The notes below the pieces were generated by a model. That model worked only from the letters and a program-made list of their open reading frames with translations. It was not told the DNA's origin and ran no database searches. Shown here one piece after another: positions 15,381 through 25,211 of a stretch of DNA of 64,000 nucleotides. The DNA lies in the NCBI GenBank assembly GCA_013815385.1, contig JACDGL010000009.1, positions 87,083 through 151,082 on the forward strand, given 5' to 3'. Numbering within the stretch: the first letter of the stretch is position 1; each line of letters starts with the position of its first letter. Both the position numbers and the translations under genes were made by a program. The stretch comes from Taibaiella sp. (GTDB taxonomy: Bacteria; Bacteroidota; Bacteroidia; Chitinophagales; Chitinophagaceae).

Positions 15381-16373
15381 ATGCAAAACGCCCCCGCTAA
15401 ACCAGGCATTGGCCCTGAACCTAAAAAAAACGATACGCCACGACAGGTAGTATTTATACTGGTACTTATATTGTGTTGCACACCCTTCATTACCCCGCCC
15501 ATAGCATTGTTCCTGGGGCTGGTTATAGCGCTCACCCTGGGTCATCCGTTCCTGCATCTTAACAGAAAGGCTACTAACTGGCTTTTGAAAATATCAGTAG
15601 TCGGGCTTGGGTTTGGCATGAACATAAATACCGCGCTACAGGCTGGGAGGCAAGGATTTCTGTTTACTGTTATTTCCATAACCGGTACACTGGTACTGGG
15701 TATACTACTTGGTAAAGCCTTTAAAATAGAGCAAAAGACATCGTACCTCGTATCATCTGGCACCGCAATATGCGGGGGCAGCGCCATAGCAGCTGTAGCG
15801 CCTGTAATAGGGGCCGAGGAAAAATCAATTTCAGTAGCACTGGGTATCGTTTTCATTTTAAACTCTATAGCCTTATTTGTTTTTCCGCTACTTGGCCAAT
15901 GGCTTCATTTGACACAGGAACAGTTTGGCTTGTGGAGCGCAATAGCCATACATGATACCAGCTCTGTAGTAGGCGCGGCAAGCAAGTACGATTCCTATTT
16001 TCCCGGTACTGTACAAAAAGCACTGCAAATAGCTACCACCGTGAAACTGGCGCGTGCCCTATGGATAATACCTGTGGCATTGTTTTCTGCATTCTTTTTC
16101 AAGACAAAATCAAAAAAAATAAATATACCCTGGTTCATTGGCTGTTTTATTATAGCCATGATCATCTATACCTACATACCACTGGTACAGAACTATGGGC
16201 ATTATGTGGTGACCATAGCCAGGCAGGGCCTTACCGTGACACTATTCCTGATAGGGTGCGGACTCTCTAAAAAAGTAATGCAATCGGTGGGTGCAAAGCC
16301 TTTTATACAGGGAGTGATTTTATGGCTGGTCATTTCCATAACTGCACTATACGCAGTTATGCACCTTGCATAA
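15381..16373 (+). CDS. YeiH/UPF0324 family putative sulfate exporter
   Basis: 330 residues with a soluble N-terminus of about 20 residues and roughly ten transmembrane helices. The signature region TAICGGSAIAAVAPVIGA (about residue 127-144) and SAIAIHDTSSVVGAASKY are the conserved half-repeat motifs of the UPF0324/YeiH family in the inner membrane. Some members are annotated as putative sulfate exporters; transport direction and substrate are not established by sequence. It follows yraN by 48 bp on the same strand. Confidence 0.88.
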   Translation: MQNAPAKPGIGPEPKKNDTPRQVVFILVLILCCTPFITPPIALFLGLVIALTLGHPFLHLNRKATNWLLKISVVGLGFGMNINTALQAGRQGFLFTVISITGTLVLGILLGKAFKIEQKTSYLVSSGTAICGGSAIAAVAPVIGAEEKSISVALGIVFILNSIALFVFPLLGQWLHLTQEQFGLWSAIAIHDTSSVVGAASKYDSYFPGTVQKALQIATTVKLARALWIIPVALFSAFFFKTKSKKINIPWFIGCFIIAMIIYTYIPLVQNYGHYVVTIARQGLTVTLFLIGCGLSKKVMQSVGAKPFIQGVILWLVISITALYAVMHLA

Positions 16374-16418
16374 TAAACGTAATTTAACAGCCAGTAGCTA
16401 TTGGTAAAAGAAACCCAT

Positions 16419-16426
16419 TAATTTTG
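16419..16426 (+). promoter_or_regulatory. -7 box of purM
   Basis: TAATTTTG (TAnnTTTG), ending 10 bp before the purM ATG; a TTG at 16401 is a possible -33 with short spacing. It predicts a very short leader, as for mtaB in this window. Confidence 0.5.
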
Positions 16427-16436
16427 CCCCCTCATT

Positions 16437-17612
16437 ATGGCAGATAATAACCGGTACAATCAACGAGGCGTTTCCGCACAAAAAGAAGATGTGCATAAAG
16501 CAATATCCAGACTGGATAAAGGTTTGTACCCAAATGCCTTTTGTAAGATGTACCCGGACTACTGGGGTGGTGACGATGCCTTTTGTAATGTGATGCATGC
16601 AGATGGCGCGGGTACCAAATCGATACTTGCCTACCTATACTGGAAAGAAACATGCGACCTGAGCGTATGGAAGGGAATAGCCATAGACTCTATAGTAATG
16701 AACACGGACGACCTGCTGTGCGTAGGGGCTACAGGCCCATTTACCTACTCATCTACCATAGGACGTAATAAAAACCTGATACCGGGAGAAGTAATATCTG
16801 AAATAATAAACGGCACACAAGGTTACTTTGACCGGCTGAAAGAATACGGAATAGAAGTACACCTGATGGGTGGAGAAACAGCTGATGTAGGCGATGTGGT
16901 ACGCACCGTGATAGTAGACGGCACCATGGCCTGCCGTATGCGCAGGGATAAACTGGTAACCACTGAAAAGATGCAGGCGGGTGACGTAGTAGTATCGCTT
17001 GCGAGCTATGGGCAGGCTACCTATGAGGATGAATATAACAGCGGAATGGGGAGCAACGGCCTTACCAGCGCCCGCCATGAAATGCTGAATAAAGAATACG
17101 CACATAAATACCCGGAAAGTGTAGACCCTAACCTGCCTGAAGAAGTAGTATATAATGGCAGCTACCGATTAACAGATGCCGCTGAAGGAACACCACTAAA
17201 TATTGGGAAGTTATTGCTATCCCCTACCCGTACCTATGCTCCCGTTGTATTGCAAATATTGCAACAACACTTTGATAAGATACATGGGATAATACATTGC
17301 AGCGGTGGCGGACAGAGCAAATGCCTGCATTACCTGCCGCAACCACTGCGGGTAGTAAAGAACAATTTATTACCAATTCCCCCGTTATTCAAAATGATAC
17401 AGCAATCGGCGGGAACTGAGTGGAAAGAAATGTACCAGGTATTTAATATGGGGCAGCGGCTGGAACTGTTTACAGATAAGGATACAGCACAGGATATAGT
17501 TGCTATTGCAAAACAATTTGGTATAGATGCCCAGGTATCGGGGCATGTGGAAAAGAGCGAAATAAAAGAAGTGGTGATAGATAACGAACTGGGTACATTC
17601 AGGTACACATGA
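16437..17612 (+). CDS. purM: Phosphoribosylformylglycinamidine cyclo-ligase
   Basis: AIR synthase, fifth step of de novo purine synthesis: closes the imidazole ring of FGAM using ATP. Residues 1-180 form the AIRS N-terminal domain with RYNQRGVSAQKEDVHKAIS, HADGAGTKSILAYLYW and MNTDDLLCVGA; GGETADVGDVVR and YGQATYEDEYNSGMGSNGLT are further nucleotide/substrate loops. At 391 residues it is longer than enterobacterial PurM but has the Bacteroidetes length. Expressed from its own promoter. PurL-type or SelD alternatives are unlikely given the N-terminus. Confidence 0.88.
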   Translation: MADNNRYNQRGVSAQKEDVHKAISRLDKGLYPNAFCKMYPDYWGGDDAFCNVMHADGAGTKSILAYLYWKETCDLSVWKGIAIDSIVMNTDDLLCVGATGPFTYSSTIGRNKNLIPGEVISEIINGTQGYFDRLKEYGIEVHLMGGETADVGDVVRTVIVDGTMACRMRRDKLVTTEKMQAGDVVVSLASYGQATYEDEYNSGMGSNGLTSARHEMLNKEYAHKYPESVDPNLPEEVVYNGSYRLTDAAEGTPLNIGKLLLSPTRTYAPVVLQILQQHFDKIHGIIHCSGGGQSKCLHYLPQPLRVVKNNLLPIPPLFKMIQQSAGTEWKEMYQVFNMGQRLELFTDKDTAQDIVAIAKQFGIDAQVSGHVEKSEIKEVVIDNELGTFRYT

Positions 17613-17667
17613 TATTTGGCATTATTAATGCTATTAATTTAAAAAATCATACCCCAAAAACACTTTT

Positions 17668-18531
17668 ATGAGCATAAAAACTGCATTAATTGCCCTGATA
17701 GCTTTATTTAGCTGCGCCGCCGCAAACGCACAGGATAAGATATACACGCGTGAAGGAGACGTAATACAGGCTAAAATAAAAGAGGTTACTACCAAGGTCA
17801 TTACCTATAAGAAACAGGATAACCCTGATGGGCCGGAATACAGCATCAATAAAAACAATGTAGAGAAGATAACGTATCAGAATGGTACGGAAGATAAGTT
17901 TGACGAAGCAGAAGAAGCGCCTGTTCGCCGCCGTATGCCGCCTAGCCCCTTCCAGCACAATGCTGGTAAAGGAGATATGCGGTATGGCAAGAACATAGTT
18001 AGCTTCTCGCCCCTACAGCTTTCCAGTGATTACGTAACCAGTGGGATAGGAATAGGGCTCAGCTATGAGCGCGTGCTGGATAAGAATGGCATCATTAGCT
18101 TTTATATTCCTGTTTCTATCAGCTTTAACAATAACAACAACAATTATTCAAACGGCTATAATCCAAACAACACTACTTACAATACTTTTTACGCATTTCC
18201 CGGTATAAAGTTCTACCCTACAGGCAGTCGCGGACCTATACGGTATTCATTAGGTACGTCGTTCGTATTTGCACAGGGCACTTATGGTGCTGGCTATTAT
18301 AATAGTACTACCGGAACCCAAACCTTTGAAAATAGCACCTACTCTATCTTCGGATTCATGATCAATAACACATTGAATGCCAACCCTACCCCCCATATCT
18401 ATTTAGGTCTGGAATTGGGCCTGGGTGCTTCCTATACCAATAGCCTGAATAATAACTACAACAATAATTACAGTACCAATGCGACCAATCCTATAGTACA
18501 GTTCTCCTTTAGGATAGGATATCGTTTTTAG
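17668..18531 (+). CDS. Secreted protein, probable outer membrane beta-barrel
   Basis: 287 residues with signal peptide MSIKTALIALIALFSCAAAN-AQ. The segment IYTREGDVIQAKIKEVTTKV followed by ITYKKQDNPDGPEYSINKNN is a common Bacteroidetes motif of small surface-associated domains. The C-terminal half alternates short strands (GIGIGLSYERV, FYAFPGIKFYPTG, RYSLGTSFVFA, YLGLELGLGASY) and ends VQFSFRIGYRF with a terminal Phe, the usual barrel C-terminus. Asn-rich loops (NNNNNNYSNGYN) are present. Function unknown. Confidence 0.75.
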   Translation: MSIKTALIALIALFSCAAANAQDKIYTREGDVIQAKIKEVTTKVITYKKQDNPDGPEYSINKNNVEKITYQNGTEDKFDEAEEAPVRRRMPPSPFQHNAGKGDMRYGKNIVSFSPLQLSSDYVTSGIGIGLSYERVLDKNGIISFYIPVSISFNNNNNNYSNGYNPNNTTYNTFYAFPGIKFYPTGSRGPIRYSLGTSFVFAQGTYGAGYYNSTTGTQTFENSTYSIFGFMINNTLNANPTPHIYLGLELGLGASYTNSLNNNYNNNYSTNATNPIVQFSFRIGYRF

Positions 18532-18533
18532 AA

Positions 18534-19091
18534 TTAATTGAGCGGATTAGCGGAGAGGTGGAACGTGGTAGTAGTGTTTATTTGTGTGCCGTGTGGAGGT
18601 ATACTATCAAACGTAGCCCTGAACTGAACAAATATCGTATCCTGTAAAAAATAATTTTTCAGATCGGCAGAGGTATCATTAAGAGATACCGTCGGGCTAT
18701 TCTTACCAATATTATCATTATAAGCTACCCTTATCTTAGGCAAGCTGGTGCCTGCAATGAATACATCTACGCTATGGAGGAAATTAAGATTTTTACCAGC
18801 GGGAGCAGTCATCTGCAGGAGGATACTTTTCAGCGTTACCGAATTGATCTTATCGGTGCTGGTATTGTATTGTGTAAGATATTGCTTTGAATTAGTGGGC
18901 ACCGGAACTGAGGGAAATGTAATAGTTACCCCGCCCGGTGGCAGCGTGTGGATGTTTGATGAATCAGGGAAAAGGGAACCATCTAACTGTTGTGTATAGG
19001 GCAGGTCCTGCTCTATTTGTGTCAATTGTTTTATTTTATTGCAACTTGTGGCAAATATAGCTAGAGCAGCTACTAATAGGATCTTTCTCAT
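18534..19091 (-). CDS. Hypothetical lipoprotein
   Basis: 185 residues; signal peptide MRKILLVAALAIFATSC with lipobox ATSC (Cys17). The remainder is polar with beta-strand character (GGVTITFPSVPVPTNSKQYL; VDVFIAGTSLPKIRVAYND) and resembles DUF4843-like surface lipoproteins only loosely. On the minus strand a -7 box TAATTTTG (complement of 19106-19113) lies 15 bp upstream. It converges with the barrel gene, the two stops being 2 bp apart. Function unknown. Confidence 0.75.
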   Translation of the reverse strand: MRKILLVAALAIFATSCNKIKQLTQIEQDLPYTQQLDGSLFPDSSNIHTLPPGGVTITFPSVPVPTNSKQYLTQYNTSTDKINSVTLKSILLQMTAPAGKNLNFLHSVDVFIAGTSLPKIRVAYNDNIGKNSPTVSLNDTSADLKNYFLQDTIFVQFRATFDSIPPHGTQINTTTTFHLSANPLN

Positions 19092-19147
19092 ATACAGATT
19101 ATTATCAAAATTAAGGCTTTGGCGTGAGGTGTAGAATAATTTATCGC

Positions 19148-19155
19148 TAAATTTG
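19148..19155 (+). promoter_or_regulatory. -7 box of mtaB
   Basis: TAAATTTG, followed by CCACCTTT and the ATG at 19164. It closely parallels the purM arrangement and implies a nearly leaderless transcript. Confidence 0.5.
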
Positions 19156-19163
19156 CCACCTTT

Positions 19164-20438
19164 ATGTCAAACGAGCGGACGGTAGCATTTCACACCCTGG
19201 GCTGTAAGCTTAATTATTCAGAAACATCAACACTATCCCGTACCCTGGAGGCAGAAGGATTTGTGAAGAAGGATTTTGATGAAGAGGCTGAGGTGTATGT
19301 AATCAATACCTGCTCTGTAACTGAGAACGCTGATAAAGAATGCCGGCTACTAGTACGGCGCATACAAAAAAGAGCGCCGGGTGCTATGGTAGTAATTACC
19401 GGATGCTATGCACAGTTGAAACCGAAAGAAATAGCAGCTATAGAAGGTGTGGACCTGGTGCTGGGCGCAGCCGAGAAATTCAATCTTTCGCATCACCTGA
19501 AAGAACTTACAAAGGGAGATGCCACTAAAATATGCTCGTGTGATATAGAGGATGTGAGCGGTTTCAATAGCTCCTACTCACTTACAGACCGTACACGTAC
19601 CTTTCTTAAGGTGCAGGATGGCTGCGACTATACCTGCTCTTTTTGCACCATACCAATGGCCAGAGGACATAGCCGTAGTGACAGCATAGATGGGGTGCTA
19701 CAAAATGTAAAAGAACTGGCGACTACAGGCACCAAAGAAATAGTGCTTACGGGCATTAACCTGGGAGATTTCGGGAAAGGAACCAATGGAGGTAAAAAGC
19801 GGGAAGAAAATTTTTATGACCTGGTGCAGGCACTGGATGAAACTAAAGGCATAGAACGCTACAGGATATCATCTATAGAGCCAAACTTATTAACTAATGA
19901 GATCATAGAATTTGTAGCACAGTCGCGGAAGTTTATGCCGCACTTTCATATACCCCTGCAAAGCGGCAGCAATAAGATACTGGCATCTATGCGCAGACGG
20001 TATAAGAAAGAATTATATGCAGAACGTATAGAAGCTATAAAAATGCTGATGCCCCATTGCAGTATAGGTGCAGATGTGATAGTTGGTTTCCCTGATGAGC
20101 GGGAAGAAGATTTTAAAGAAACATTTGATTTTCTGCATAGCCTAGATGTTTCTTATCTGCATGTATTTACCTACTCTGAGCGTACTAACACCGCTGCGCT
20201 GGACATAAAACCAGTAGTACCTGTACACGTACGAAATGAGCGTAATAAAATACTGAGGAACTTATCTTATAATAAATCTCAATACTTTACGGTACAACAT
20301 GCAGGGCAGCAGCGTAAGGTGCTATTTGAAAAACAAGACAGTAATGGCATGATGGAAGGATACACTGATAATTATATAAAGATACAGACACCACATCGCG
20401 CTGAATGGGTAAACCAGCTAGTTGACTGGACGATATAA
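19164..20438 (+). CDS. mtaB: tRNA t6A37 methylthiotransferase MtaB
   Basis: 424-residue radical SAM methylthiotransferase. The N-terminal UPF0004 domain has the three cluster Cys in HTLGCKLNYSET, NTCSVTENAD and VITGCYAQLKPKE; the radical SAM motif is DGCDYTCSFCTIPMARGHSR (CxxxCxxC); the C-terminal ~60 residues correspond to a TRAM domain. The HTLGCKLN start is typical of the MtaB subgroup rather than MiaB or RimO. It adds a methylthio group to N6-threonylcarbamoyladenosine at tRNA position 37. Monocistronic, followed by tRNA-Lys, one of the tRNAs that carry this base. Confidence 0.93.
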   Translation: MSNERTVAFHTLGCKLNYSETSTLSRTLEAEGFVKKDFDEEAEVYVINTCSVTENADKECRLLVRRIQKRAPGAMVVITGCYAQLKPKEIAAIEGVDLVLGAAEKFNLSHHLKELTKGDATKICSCDIEDVSGFNSSYSLTDRTRTFLKVQDGCDYTCSFCTIPMARGHSRSDSIDGVLQNVKELATTGTKEIVLTGINLGDFGKGTNGGKKREENFYDLVQALDETKGIERYRISSIEPNLLTNEIIEFVAQSRKFMPHFHIPLQSGSNKILASMRRRYKKELYAERIEAIKMLMPHCSIGADVIVGFPDEREEDFKETFDFLHSLDVSYLHVFTYSERTNTAALDIKPVVPVHVRNERNKILRNLSYNKSQYFTVQHAGQQRKVLFEKQDSNGMMEGYTDNYIKIQTPHRAEWVNQLVDWTI

Positions 20439-20477
20439 ATCACCTGATTAGATAGTTCTATTATTCAACTATTCCAT

Positions 20478-20485
20478 TATCTTTG
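20478..20485 (+). promoter_or_regulatory. -7 box of tRNA-Lys
   Basis: TATCTTTG, full match to TAnnTTTG, 23 bp before the mature tRNA end. Confidence 0.65.
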
Positions 20486-20508
20486 CCATCCCAAAAAGGG
20501 AATACCAA

Positions 20509-20581
<73 letters not shown>

Positions 20582-20590
20582 CAATACAGT

Positions 20591-20629
20591 AAAGGGTTTC
20601 AGACGATCATGTTTGAAACCCTTTTTTTA
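20591..20629 (+). terminator. Terminator of tRNA-Lys
   Basis: AAAGGGTTTCA/TTGAAACCCTTT hairpin followed by TTTTT, directly after the tRNA. Confidence 0.9.
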
Positions 20630-20639
20630 TTGCTCAAAC

Positions 20640-20968
20640 AATTTGAAAGAAATAAGAAATTATTTCTCATCTGGAGGTGTTTTAATACTAATTGAAACAA
20701 ATACGAGTTAGGATATTAATAATACACTCCCAAAAAATCGGCAAATGGCGACCCCGGGTGCCCTGCAGGGGCATGACTGTATGGGGGGGGCAGGATTGGG
20801 TGGGTATAGGACATACATTTAAAAACTCTTATTAACAAGAATTGTAGTGTCATTTGAAAACCACATGTCTAAGTGGATGGTGAACTACCAGATGGAAAAG
20901 AACTACGATCATGCTCCTGCTTGATACCGGATTACACAGTATAATCCTCTGATTTAATTTTCATCTCA
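20640..20968. other. Intergenic stretch without a gene
   Basis: No open frame of interest. A GC-rich palindromic patch, GTGCCCTGCAGGGGCAT, lies at about 20759-20776 and is followed by a G8 run near 20785; the rest is AT-rich. It separates the tRNA from the end of the N-ATPase operon. No T-rich terminator is evident behind atpG. Confidence 0.5.
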
Positions 20969-21862
20969 TTAGCGTTTTTTATCTTTTTTCAAAGCTTCAA
21001 ATCCTGATATCACATCAAACAATTCCTCATCAATCGAATCCTGGCGGATTCTGTGGTAGCTCCTATTTAGTTCGTCTGATAAATCATTTATATTTTTTTC
21101 CGCACGTTGCATAGCCTCCAGCCTGCTTTCATTTTCGCTTGCAAGAGACTCCGCGCAAACCTTGTAAATAGAAACAAAAAGATACTCGCGGATCAAAGCC
21201 CGCAAAGTGGCTTGCCTATCGCCAACTACTTCCGGTAATTCATTTGTAGGCCATTTTTGTTTTTTCAGGTCTTGTTTCCAATTTTGATCCATTGGCAGTA
21301 ACTGTATTAAAACCGGCTCATAACCTCCATTCTTCTTTGGGCTATTATGAAAAATATAGAAAGCATTTATTCCGGCTTTATCATTTCGGCTTGCTTCAAT
21401 ATCCACAATGATTTGCCCAACCAGTGCCGGGACGGACTTTATGGCCGCCGGGACGGAAAGTAATTTTGAGATAACGAACCCGGAATCTGTTAAACTGTCC
21501 CTGGCACGTTCTCCGACTGCCCACACTATTTTTTTTCCTTCAATTTCATTTAATGAATCTGCCACAAAACGTGAAAGGACATCATTGAACTGTCCGACAA
21601 GCCCCTGATCTGATCCAAAAACAAGGACGCCAATTGATTTATTTTTTTGATTAGGCTCTACTTCGATAGCAAAATGTTTTTTTTCTTGACTGAAATAACA
21701 AGTAAGCCCCAACTCTATAGTATGGAAGTAGTCAGTTAGAGCCGCTTCCGCCATCTGGTATTGCCCGATATTAGCCGCTGCAGTCGCCTTCATAGCTTTC
21801 ACCACAGATCCAAGGTCGCCTGCACTCTCAATTTTTCTGCGTAAGCTTTCCAGCGTGTCCAT
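20969..21862 (-). CDS. atpG: N-ATPase gamma subunit
   Basis: Central stalk subunit that couples ring rotation to the catalytic head. 297 residues; N-terminal helix TLESLRRKIESAGDLGSVVK followed by AMKATAAANIGQYQMAEAAL, the beta strand FGSDQGLVGQFNDVLSRFV, and C-terminal EMQRAEKNINDLSDELNRSY-like helix (EAMQRAEKNINDLSDELN). It is diverged from ordinary gamma, as in other N-type ATPases. Its ATG overlaps the atpA stop (TAATG). Last gene of the atpDCQRBEFAG operon. Confidence 0.9.
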   Translation of the reverse strand: MDTLESLRRKIESAGDLGSVVKAMKATAAANIGQYQMAEAALTDYFHTIELGLTCYFSQEKKHFAIEVEPNQKNKSIGVLVFGSDQGLVGQFNDVLSRFVADSLNEIEGKKIVWAVGERARDSLTDSGFVISKLLSVPAAIKSVPALVGQIIVDIEASRNDKAGINAFYIFHNSPKKNGGYEPVLIQLLPMDQNWKQDLKKQKWPTNELPEVVGDRQATLRALIREYLFVSIYKVCAESLASENESRLEAMQRAEKNINDLSDELNRSYHRIRQDSIDEELFDVISGFEALKKDKKR

Positions 21863-23436
21863 TATTTTGTAGAAGGTTTCTTTTCCGGTGTAGCGGGCGC
21901 TTCCTCTTTTTTAACAACTATAAAGGGTACGAGGGCGGCCTGCACTATATTTATGATTATATCCCTGTCAGGATCACTTAGTGGTTTATCTGAAAATACA
22001 CGTTTGACTACATCGGGAGGTATTTTGTCTTTTGATTCACGAATTGCTGTCTCCGCTTCCTTTATCTTTTCAAGTGGTATGGCATCCAACAGCCCGTTGG
22101 TCAGTGCCAGCAAGACCATTATCTGCTCCAGGAAAGGAATAGGTTCCAGTTCAGGCTGTTTAAAACATTCCCTTATTCTTTTCCCATGCTCTATCACTTT
22201 CCAGGTATTTTCGTCAAGCCGGGTACCAAAACGTGCGAAGGTTTCCAATTCTTCAAATTGCGCATAAGCCAGTTTTAGGTTTCCCGCCACCGAACTGTAC
22301 GCAGGCAATTGCGCTTTTCCGCCTACACGTGAAACGGATTGCCCGATATCAACTGCCGGAAGAACACCCAACTCAAACAGCTTAGGGGAAAGAAATAGCT
22401 GCCCATCAGTTATTGAAATGAGGTTGGTGGGTATATAGGCCGAAATATTCTGCGCCTCCATCTCTATTACGGGCAGTGCCGTAAGTGAACCTCCCCCGCG
22501 TTTTTTGTTAAGGTGGGTAGCTCTTTCAAGCAAGCGGGAGTGTATGTAAAAAATATCACCGGGAAAAGCTTCCCGGCCTGGCGGCCTTCTCAATAAAAGA
22601 GATAACTCGCGATATGCGCGCGCATGCTGTGTGAGGTCGTCATAAACGATCAGCACATCTCGGCCCTGGGCCATAAAATATTCAGCTATACTGGTTGCGG
22701 CGTAGGGAGCTATAAACAATAAGCCGGGTGCATTGTTGCCTTCTGACAGTACGACAATGGTATAATCCATAGCTCCTCTTGCCCGGAGCCGGGCAATAAC
22801 TTTAGCAACTGATGAGGCCCGCTGGCCGATAGCGCAATAAATACACAATACATTTTTATCTCCCTGGTTAATGATGGTATCAATAGCTATGGAAGTTTTC
22901 CCCGTCTGCCGGTCTCCCAATATCAATTCGCGCTGTCCCCGGCCAATGGGGATCAATGCATCAATAACCTTTAGCCCGGTTTGTAGTGGCACAGTAACCG
23001 CATCACGATCCATGATAACAGGAGCTTCCCGCTCTATGGGTAAGCGTTGCGTGCCGGAAATAGGATCCAGGCCATCAAGTGGTTGGCCTAACGGGTTTAC
23101 TATACGACCAATCAGAGAATCTCCAACAGGCACATCCAGTACACGGCCAGTACAATGTACTTCATCACCCACACGCAGTTGATCATTTTCCCCCAACAGT
23201 ACAACGCCGATCTCATTTTCATCTACATTGAAAGCTATCCCGTATAATTGACCTGGGAATTTCAACAGCTCATTATAACCGGCACCGGGTAACCCCGATA
23301 CCATAACAACCCCTTCTGATATACTCTCAACAACGCCCACCTCTTGCAGGGATAAAGCAGGGACGTATTGCTGCACCGCAGCGTGCATAGGTGCAAAGAT
23401 GTTTTCAATAATATTATCAAAAATTTGTTCGGCCAT
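21862..23436 (-). CDS. atpA: N-ATPase alpha subunit
   Basis: Non-catalytic nucleotide-binding subunit of F1, 524 residues. P-loop [14 protein letters not shown] at about 170, [25 protein letters not shown] stretch ([16 protein letters not shown]) and [21 protein letters not shown] are intact. The C-terminus carries a short charged tail ([15 protein letters not shown]). Sequence such as [20 protein letters not shown] is standard. It lies between atpF and atpG with a 12-bp gap to atpF. Confidence 0.95.
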   Translation of the reverse strand: MAEQIFDNIIENIFAPMHAAVQQYVPALSLQEVGVVESISEGVVMVSGLPGAGYNELLKFPGQLYGIAFNVDENEIGVVLLGENDQLRVGDEVHCTGRVLDVPVGDSLIGRIVNPLGQPLDGLDPISGTQRLPIEREAPVIMDRDAVTVPLQTGLKVIDALIPIGRGQRELILGDRQTGKTSIAIDTIINQGDKNVLCIYCAIGQRASSVAKVIARLRARGAMDYTIVVLSEGNNAPGLLFIAPYAATSIAEYFMAQGRDVLIVYDDLTQHARAYRELSLLLRRPPGREAFPGDIFYIHSRLLERATHLNKKRGGGSLTALPVIEMEAQNISAYIPTNLISITDGQLFLSPKLFELGVLPAVDIGQSVSRVGGKAQLPAYSSVAGNLKLAYAQFEELETFARFGTRLDENTWKVIEHGKRIRECFKQPELEPIPFLEQIMVLLALTNGLLDAIPLEKIKEAETAIRESKDKIPPDVVKRVFSDKPLSDPDRDIIINIVQAALVPFIVVKKEEAPATPEKKPSTK

Positions 23437-23448
23437 ATATTTGCTTCT

Positions 23449-24219
23449 TTATTTTTCGACCGTTTTAGTGCCTGTTATTTCATTTATCGAGTTTTTAACC
23501 GATTCCAGGTATTCAGAAATACTCCAGGCTATTTTATAGCCTCCGGCATTTAGTTCTATCCCGCTTATCAGTTCAGGAACAGTTTGGAATTTAAATGTAG
23601 CATCTGTACCCGCCGCATCTTTTATTGATTGCTCCAATCCAGGTTGCTGGGCTGCGGTTATATCGAATGTAGTCCGGATAATGACTGGGGCAGCTGATTT
23701 AGCTAGCGCTGTGCCCAGATCTTTCTTTTCATTTTCATTGAGGTTTTTCAGATGTCCGGTAAATACATCCACTATCTGTTGCTCCAGCGCAATATTTGCA
23801 AGATCTTTCAAAGTTTTACCCACAATAACAAAAACTTCATCTTTAGCCTTTTCCGCAATTTTCTTAACCAGGTTTTCTTGATTTTCTTTCAGGGCTTCTG
23901 CCATCTTCTTGCTTAAATCTGTAGCTTCTTTTCTTGCTTCTTCAAGAAGGCGCTGCTTTTCTGCTTTTGTTTCTTCAAGCGCTTTGTCGATTAAGGCGGT
24001 ACGTTGCCTATCGAAGTCCTCGTTCTTCTTCCTGAATGTTTCCTTCTCAGTTTTGGCATCAGCTTCTTTCTTCTCTGCATCCCCGATCTGTGATGCGATG
24101 CGTTTTTCCCGCTCATCAATAGCGTTTAAAACGGGCTTATACAGGAAGCGTTTCAGCAACCATGCCAGTACAAGGAAGTTGACAATTTGAGCAATGACTG
24201 TAAACCAGTTAATGGACAT
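23449..24219 (-). CDS. atpF: N-ATPase b subunit with delta-like C-terminus
   Basis: 256 residues, much longer than the ~160 of ordinary b. One N-terminal membrane helix (SINWFTVIAQIVNFLVLAWL) is followed by a long charged coiled coil (about 30-150). The last ~90 residues (PVIIRTTFDITAAQQPGLEQ, then FKFQTVPELISGIELNAGGY and ISEYLESVKNSI) resemble the C-terminal domain of the delta/OSCP subunit. The operon has no separate delta gene, so this fusion probably supplies the missing contact to the head. This last point is inference. Confidence 0.9.
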   Translation of the reverse strand: MSINWFTVIAQIVNFLVLAWLLKRFLYKPVLNAIDEREKRIASQIGDAEKKEADAKTEKETFRKKNEDFDRQRTALIDKALEETKAEKQRLLEEARKEATDLSKKMAEALKENQENLVKKIAEKAKDEVFVIVGKTLKDLANIALEQQIVDVFTGHLKNLNENEKKDLGTALAKSAAPVIIRTTFDITAAQQPGLEQSIKDAAGTDATFKFQTVPELISGIELNAGGYKIAWSISEYLESVKNSINEITGTKTVEK

Positions 24220-24233
24220 AATGTGTTACTTTA

Positions 24234-24503
24234 TTATTTAGCTATGAAGTGACTCCAAAATGGGTTGGCAAATACCACAATCATAGAAATGACGAAACAA
24301 TAAATTGCCAGAGATTCCAGCATTGCCAGTCCCACGAACAGGGTGCGGGTGATGTCTTGTTCTGCGTCAGGTTGCTGGGCAATAGAGGTAAGTGCTGCTG
24401 TAATAGCTTTTCCCTGTCCAAGTGCCGGCCCTATGACCCCGATACTTGTTGTTGCACCTGCGGCAATAATTGAAACGACTGCTACTGTTGTTGCGCTGTC
24501 CAT
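24234..24503 (-). CDS. atpE: N-ATPase c subunit (probable Na+-binding rotor ring)
   Basis: 89 residues, two helices around the polar loop QQPDAEQD. Gln30 (in GPALGQGKA), Glu63-Ser64 (AMLESLAIY) and Tyr68 correspond to Gln32, Glu65, Ser66 and Tyr70, which form the Na+ site of the Ilyobacter c ring. The position equivalent to Thr67 is Leu65. H+-type c subunits usually lack the Gln and Ser, so Na+ translocation is likely. The ring turns in the inner membrane. Confidence 0.93.
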   Translation of the reverse strand: MDSATTVAVVSIIAAGATTSIGVIGPALGQGKAITAALTSIAQQPDAEQDITRTLFVGLAMLESLAIYCFVISMIVVFANPFWSHFIAK

Positions 24504-24509
24504 AACTGT

Positions 24510-25211
24510 TTATTTTTTAGTTGTTATACTGATATTTTCCGGTTTGCCTGATTTGGTTGTAGCAGCAGTTATATACACTGCTGCAAGTATACTGAAGATG
24601 TACGCCTGAACAACGCCGGTAAGCATGCCTAGAGCGCTCATCACGACTGGAAAAATAAATGGTGTGATACTCAGTAGTATACTTACTATTACGGTACCAC
24701 TCATAATATTGCCGAATAGCCTTACCGCCAGGGCAAGTGTGCGGGAAAGTTCACTGATTATATTGAAAGGAAGCATGATGAATGACGGTTGCACATACGT
24801 TTTCAGGTATGCCAGTAGCCCCCCTTCCAGTATTCCGTAAAATGGCACTGCAATAAATACACTGATGGCAAGCGCCGCTGTGGTAGAGAGGGAACTTGTT
24901 GGGGGCAAATAAAAAGGAAATAGTATGCAGATGTTGCTCGTTAGAATGAAGAGAAATAATGTACCTAGAAAACCTATGTATTTTTTAGGTTGCTGCAGAC
25001 CAACGTCTTTAATCTGCTTGATGATCCCCGTGACAAGCATTTCGAGAATACACTGCCAGCGGGAGATTTGAATATTCGTTTTGAGTTTGCGCGTTATGAC
25101 CTGCGATGTTATTATTAATGCCAGCATTATAATCCATGTCCATACTATAGTGGCATTGATAACGATAAATCCATGCTTCCAAAATACTGTCTGGTCGGGG
25201 CTAAGCTTCAT
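24510..25211 (-). CDS. atpB: N-ATPase a subunit
   Basis: Stator channel subunit. I start it at the ATG complementary to 25209-25211 (MKLSPDQTVFWKHGFIVINA), which matches the N-ATPase family N-terminus and overlaps the atpR stop by 11 bp; a longer frame to 25250 would overlap atpR more. The essential stator Arg is in LALAVRLFGNIMSG, and four to five further helices are visible. 234 residues. Confidence 0.92.
   Translation of the reverse strand: MKLSPDQTVFWKHGFIVINATIVWTWIIMLALIITSQVITRKLKTNIQISRWQCILEMLVTGIIKQIKDVGLQQPKKYIGFLGTLFLFILTSNICILFPFYLPPTSSLSTTAALAISVFIAVPFYGILEGGLLAYLKTYVQPSFIMLPFNIISELSRTLALAVRLFGNIMSGTVIVSILLSITPFIFPVVMSALGMLTGVVQAYIFSILAAVYITAATTKSGKPENISITTKK

Noticed and set aside
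20757..20790. GC-rich palindrome and G8 run behind atpG as a terminator
   Set aside because: It is about 180 bp beyond the atpG stop, with no T run on the minus strand; left as intergenic.
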